In this document: positions 5,101-7,265 of the stretch, piece by piece | Position numbering within the stretch: the first letter of the stretch is position 1 | Layout: every line of letters begins with the position of its first letter | DNA from: Methanobacteriota archaeon | GTDB lineage: Archaea; Thermoplasmatota; Poseidoniia; Poseidoniales; Poseidoniaceae | Assembly (NCBI GenBank): GCA_018623995.1 | Contig: JAAZUV010000068.1 | Coordinates: forward strand, 1 to 7,265 | Length of the DNA stretch: 7,265 nt | Reading direction: 5' to 3' | The notes under the pieces: generated by a model | Database searches by the model: none | What the model saw: only the letters and a program-made list of their open reading frames with translations | What the model was told of the DNA's origin: nothing | Program-made: the position numbers and the translations under genes

Positions 5101-7265
5101 ATTCGTGTTGACCACCTCCCAGAATTCTTTGATACCATGTTGGCTCGTTCCTATGTAGGATACGGTGCTTCAACGCTTGGAGCAGATGCTGGTTCAACCA
5201 ACCCGCAGCCTCGACAACAGTTGAGTGAAAGCTCACGAGGAACCTCGTTCCTGCAGCAAGCCTATCCTCTGCCGGGTGCTATGATGAACCACTTCGTCAT
5301 TGCCAACTGGTACGACCCTGAGTCACCTGCAATCCTAGCAAACGCCAACGTCAAGGTCATGAAGTACTACTCCGGTGCTGAGATTTCAGGTACCGTGATG
5401 ACCGAAGACGACGGCTTAGGTCTTCCAAACGCTCGAATTCTCATCGAACGTGACGCATTCTCTGGAGAGGGTGCAGAAGATCTTGATGAGGACACATACT
5501 GGATTCCAATTGGTATGACTGACGCTGACGAGAACGGTGACTGGAGTTTCCTCGCACCTGCAGGAAAGATTCGTGTATCTGCGTTCGCTGGAATTTACGA
5601 TGACACGTTTGTTCTCCAAGACATCCAGAGTGGCGAGTTCGTTGATGGATTTGGCGACGTCCTCACGGAGACAAACGATGATCGTGAAGTCTATGCCATT
5701 ACCGCTATTCTCGGTGAAGTTGCAAACATGACGTGGTTGGGTGAAACCACCATCAACGTCACAGGTGCACAAGCAGACCGAGACCCGGACGCACCAGCAA
5801 CTGCTGATATGGACATCGAAGTCCAGAGTACGGGTGTATCTGGAACCGTCACATGGTCCGGATACGGCGATTTCGACGGAGAACCACTCGTCGAGACCGA
5901 TTTCATCCTACGAAACATCTGGGCAATGACTGAGAACTATACCATGACGACAACCAATGGTTCGTTCGATACCGATGAGACTCGCGTCCTCCAAGGAACG
6001 GGTGAGGTTACCTTCTCCGATGTAGGTACATTCACCAGTGAAGGAGTCGCACTTGCTTACGACTTTACTGGAAACTTCACGCGAGAAATCTCCGATGCTC
6101 GTGTCTTTGCTGGAAACGGAACTTGGATCGGTAAGGGAACCATCGAAGCAACGTGGATTGAGCATGACAATGCATCACTCGATTGTGGTGAAAACAACAC
6201 CATGCCAGAAAATGCGACGTTGTGTCTCATCTCTGAGGGAACCGACTTCTCAACCTACCTCTTGGATGGTGAAGTCATGGCCAGTGGACGATTGACATCC
6301 GATGGTGTCAGCACGCTGATGAAGGCGCTCGACGGCGAGACCTTCGAGGGTACTGGTATCTTCGAGGGTGTCGGAACGCTGAATGGAACAGGACTGTTCA
6401 TTGGTCCAGGTACCTTCAGTGGCGACATCGTCAACCCAGGTTCATTCTATCAAACAGGTCTCGTTCCTGGTGTCTACAACATGATTGCGTTGATGCCAAA
6501 CGGTCGAGAAATTCTCTTACCTGACCCTGTTGAGGTCGGAATCGAGCCAAGTTTCGATTTGGCAATGACTGTACCAGCCTCGTTGTTTGCAGATCAATTA
6601 ACCACAATGTCCGGTGAAGCAATCCCGAACCAGGACGTGCAACTCATCGATGTTGCTCTTGGCGAAGACGAAATGATTACGATCACATCCGATGAAGAAG
6701 GAAACGTCTCATACGGACCGATTACAGCTGGCGACTACTACGTTCGTGTCGATCTTGACAACGATGGCTTCTACGAACTCAACCAGAGCATGCAGGTCTT
6801 TGATGAGCCGATGAACTTCACCTTTGACATCGGTGTTCCGGAAATGTATGATCTTACGATTACACTGAACGGCCCAGAAGGATTTGATGTTGCGGGTCGA
6901 GAAGTCAACTTCACCGACCCACTTGGCATGTTGCCGACCGATGTTGTTTCCGATGAAAACGGTGTTGTTTACGTCGAACTTCCTGTTGGTGAATGGTCTG
7001 TCAGTGACAACAGCGATGAAGACTACATCTTGATTGAAGAAATCAAGGTTGAGGATTCGGACCTGACATTGGACTTTACGTACTCGACTTCGGTTTGGGT
7101 TAACGGATCCATCGACGCTCCGAACACTGCTGGATTCACGTACGATGAGTGGCTTGCACTCCCTAGTGAAGAGAAGTTGTACGAAAACGCAAGTTCCGTT
7201 CCGGTTACCTTCCACGGCAATGGATTGGAGTTCACGACAGTCACCGATCAATTCGGTGAGTTCAG
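1078..7265 (+). CDS. aglB: Giant single-subunit oligosaccharyltransferase (AglB/STT3 family), 3'-truncated
   Basis: This enzyme transfers a glycan from a dolichol-phosphate carrier to asparagine of N-x-S/T sequons on the outer face of the archaeal membrane. The frame is unbroken for 2062 codons and runs off the right edge. Residues 1 to about 365 hold about ten extra hydrophobic segments. The STT3 core follows (about 366-868): S-D410-PWY matches the first metal-binding motif (compare eukaryotic FDPWF), D523-H-D525 the second acidic motif, T731-V-A-E734 the TIxE motif, and R793 lies in the conserved Arg region. W982-W-D-Y-G986 is the STT3 signature that recognises the sequon Ser/Thr. RYFAIDDKLYP (about 1251-1261) is typical of archaeal members. 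I could not assign the DK/MI motif. A long modular tail begins near 1431. Usual AglB length is 800-1000 residues, so this is more than double. The family is certain; the gene symbol is by homology. Confidence 0.95.
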   Translation, partial: MEKVSKTSQRPVLSWLIAPLAVLIAILANYVDGLMSIDVELNNDAMMPVIITGVAGLLAVTPRILRQLGSLPESISQTQISLAMFVLALVGSGVAESQTDGFVGFTFFAVLFGGYLLDTRERYEWMTMLVFAGVGVHSAFDIAAAAAVDGYLPNTYEFTGGQSYDVSTFQETALGFVFFTWFTVFPIIGLLVGVAGRGVLNPAGDKGWFSYNTVESGWNRQALPLQIALFVWAAAHLATIWHFDQGSVADRLRLGGLGGVEANGFVGYYSALLTGIVAIIVSGMVAERWFTRAMTLTSLWILFQIGSWLEAGFWTNETFEESWAPLIWLAITFFVGVAISLIGNHEKYGGWSNREEHRPSGARQFWNAHWASLLTVVAFLVGLVIRIQWYAVPSMHALGTDGFDMTGGSDPWYMKRVVDYILAQNAHLVVDADRFYPIGGINPRPPLFSWSLAIGAMILQPFLGEDAVWWSMLALPAIYGALTILPVAAIARDHFGKAAGVIAAWLIAFMPAHVTHSTWGLADHDSFVMLFIAIGFMFYLRAVKYAGSERLVRTTSIRPLDMLRAMGAVAQERQYAMANAVLAGVAFGAASLGWKGFVVGPAILFLAYAAQVALNMFRRRDSTILSTLFLTMLLTNLLIALPFYAHPQMNLMLDGSGLQPFLFILLFTVVMMYITTGFRDKPWLLVLGTLAVGAVAFLGALWVLKYFNLSNAWDVLFTGGGYFTKTKIFGTVAEANAPDRGYMFASFGPIVFVFALVVGLTSLWRTFSKRSQISLVFAVWIFAASYMSWTAARFLFNATPVVAIMGAAGIVGFWKWADWDGLVRNWRRAGIRTPSERIAGARRAVWRTPSFSAVVLVLIMLSGQQLTYGLDSAIPSNSPAEGDLDESFYYSVPDIMRWDGLGVSVLDSRDYEAFGGRAYMGSFGSGFNGQYWNDAHEWLADQDKYHEGVSTDDDCDEHDGIWISESNLCEMKFGDKPAFVSWWDYGFQALNTGEHPSVSDNFQTGIPASGNMLLARSQTDLVAMFIQHLAVADITYNVGKTGEKAFTPAFESALKNGLENSEQFEELELVMLQDGMDLDDMIEVLIDHSFEAFKNKGDTYMTRGYPLDANGIPDKSLGMHYRVWADGELIPCENPSSEFCFNGDYVSEDSANSTFRNNADVSSTEVSDVTHYTFGDYWYTADLVEEYDSVSTSIHRQNAHIALVVQLLTNGLDDDQVVDLYHDIIELEDNYEVQDYNGAPGETIERDHEIRYFAIDDKLYPRAGRYNSEAGYNGGRPLGIFGAPTILSGQDYNTFTDEVYETKRGDQPVREMDREAVDEAMLKDILDQQSGADIEPLTVQDIRVDHLPEFFDTMLARSYVGYGASTLGADAGSTNPQPRQQLSESSRGTSFLQQAYPLPGAMMNHFVIANWYDPESPAILANANVKVMKYYSGAEISGTVMTEDDGLGLPNARILIERDAFSGEGAEDLDEDTYWIPIGMTDADENGDWSFLAPAGKIRVSAFAGIYDDTFVLQDIQSGEFVDGFGDVLTETNDDREVYAITAILGEVANMTWLGETTINVTGAQADRDPDAPATADMDIEVQSTGVSGTVTWSGYGDFDGEPLVETDFILRNIWAMTENYTMTTTNGSFDTDETRVLQGTGEVTFSDVGTFTSEGVALAYDFTGNFTREISDARVFAGNGTWIGKGTIEATWIEHDNASLDCGENNTMPENATLCLISEGTDFSTYLLDGEVMASGRLTSDGVSTLMKALDGETFEGTGIFEGVGTLNGTGLFIGPGTFSGDIVNPGSFYQTGLVPGVYNMIALMPNGREILLPDPVEVGIEPSFDLAMTVPASLFADQLTTMSGEAIPNQDVQLIDVALGEDEMITITSDEEGNVSYGPITAGDYYVRVDLDNDGFYELNQSMQVFDEPMNFTFDIGVPEMYDLTITLNGPEGFDVAGREVNFTDPLGMLPTDVVSDENGVVYVELPVGEWSVSDNSDEDYILIEEIKVEDSDLTLDFTYSTSVWVNGSIDAPNTAGFTYDEWLALPSEEKLYENASSVPVTFHGNGLEFTTVTDQFGEF
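2173..3681 (+). other. STT3 transmembrane catalytic core
   Basis: Residues about 366-868 form the conserved GT-C-type membrane domain with about thirteen helices. In order: first helix 369-389; external loop 1 with G-G-S-D410-P-W-Y; NPRPPLFSW (442-450); the second acidic motif LADHDSF (521-527); LGWKGF (592-597); the long external loop 5 with T731-V-A-E734; and the Y-M-S-W-T-A-A-R793-F segment. The basic segment at about 822-849, with several Arg residues, is probably cytosolic. D410, D523/D525 and E734 are the expected metal and amide-activating residues of the family, so the active site appears intact. Confidence 0.85.
3682..5367 (+). other. Extracytoplasmic catalytic domain with WWDYG
   Basis: Residues about 869-1430 are soluble and follow the last membrane span. 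WWDYG is at 4021-4035 (residues 982-986), followed by SVSDNFQTG and GNMLLARS, as in archaeal STT3 proteins. About 114 residues separate the last helix from WWDYG, which is more than I expect (about 50 in Archaeoglobus AglB), and this stretch contains an acidic Cys-bounded segment (C955-C969). A second Cys pair is C1132/C1140. The domain grades into VKVMKYYSGAEISGTV (about 1425-1440), the usual end of archaeal AglB and start of the tail. Confidence 0.8.
5368..7265 (+). other. Modular beta-rich C-terminal tail, runs off window
   Basis: Residues about 1431-2062 extend past the usual AglB end. Several pieces look like carboxypeptidase-regulatory/Cna-B-like beta sandwiches, recognised by a recurring [ST]-D-x-x-G turn followed by a G-x-aromatic-x-V strand: TDADENGDWSF with AGKIRV (1481-1500), TSDEEGNVSY with AGDYYVRV (1870-1891), and VSDENGVVYV with VGEWSV (1957-1975). 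A further module starts near 2004 and is cut at TVTDQFGEF. Between the first and second lies a glycine-rich repeat region (about 1637-1788). I count only five lysines in 621 residues (1442-2062), with many Asp and Glu, fitting an exposed surface of a marine or salt-adapted cell. No membrane anchor or sorting signal is visible before the edge. Confidence 0.7.
5986..6441 (+). repeat. Degenerate 12-residue glycine-rich protein repeat
   Basis: Residues 1755-1766 (TFEGTGIFEGVG) and 1767-1778 (TLNGTGLFIGPG) are tandem 12-residue units, and a third begins at 1779 (TFSGDIV). Earlier relatives are VFAGNGTWIGKGT (1676-1688) and, with a two-residue insertion, VLQGTGEVTFSDVGTF (1637-1652). The shared pattern is T/V-hydrophobic-x-G-T/N-G-x-aromatic-x-G-x-G. 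This would suit short beta strands with tight turns, perhaps a small beta solenoid. It is a protein-level repeat and the DNA copies are diverged. Confidence 0.6.

Noticed and set aside
6709..7251. 180-codon open frame on the - strand
   Set aside because: It lies wholly antisense to the continuous oligosaccharyltransferase frame and its translation shows no recognisable domain.

Overview
The window holds two genes on the + strand and little else. The first is the 3' part of purD (purine biosynthesis), cut by the left edge. A 124-base gap follows. The second is one very large open frame that starts at 1078 and runs off the right edge after 2062 codons without a stop. It encodes a single-subunit archaeal-type oligosaccharyltransferase (AglB/STT3), the membrane enzyme that moves a lipid-linked glycan onto asparagine of exported proteins.

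The archaeal STT3 type, the balanced base composition, the dense coding on one strand and the strongly acidic, lysine-poor extracytoplasmic part suggest a marine euryarchaeon. Marine Group II (Ca. Poseidoniales) is my best guess. This rests on protein style only, because the window has no rRNA or other marker gene.

Layout: 1-953 purD C-terminal part; 954-1077 intergenic, with a T tract, a weak TATA-like element and a Shine-Dalgarno-like GAGGG just before the start; 1078-7265 the oligosaccharyltransferase. By my reading the latter has four regions. Residues 1 to about 365 are an added polytopic membrane region with about ten hydrophobic segments. Residues about 366-868 are the STT3 membrane core, with SDPWY, ADHD and TVAE motifs. 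Residues about 869-1430 are the soluble catalytic domain with WWDYG. Residues about 1431 to beyond 2062 are a long extracytoplasmic tail of beta-sandwich-like modules and a glycine-rich 12-residue repeat.

Canonical archaeal AglB proteins are roughly 800-1000 residues and begin almost directly at the STT3 core, so this protein is extended at both ends. The most striking internal signal is that about half of the asparagines in the tail lie in N-x-S/T sequons (16 of 31), against 1 of 29 in the soluble catalytic part of the same protein. All six cysteines fall in three close pairs in extracytoplasmic segments. I infer a surface-anchored OST whose own tail is a dense glycosylation target, perhaps reaching into the cell envelope. 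The two genes have no evident functional link beyond adjacency. I saw no RNA gene, CRISPR array, mobile element or attachment site.
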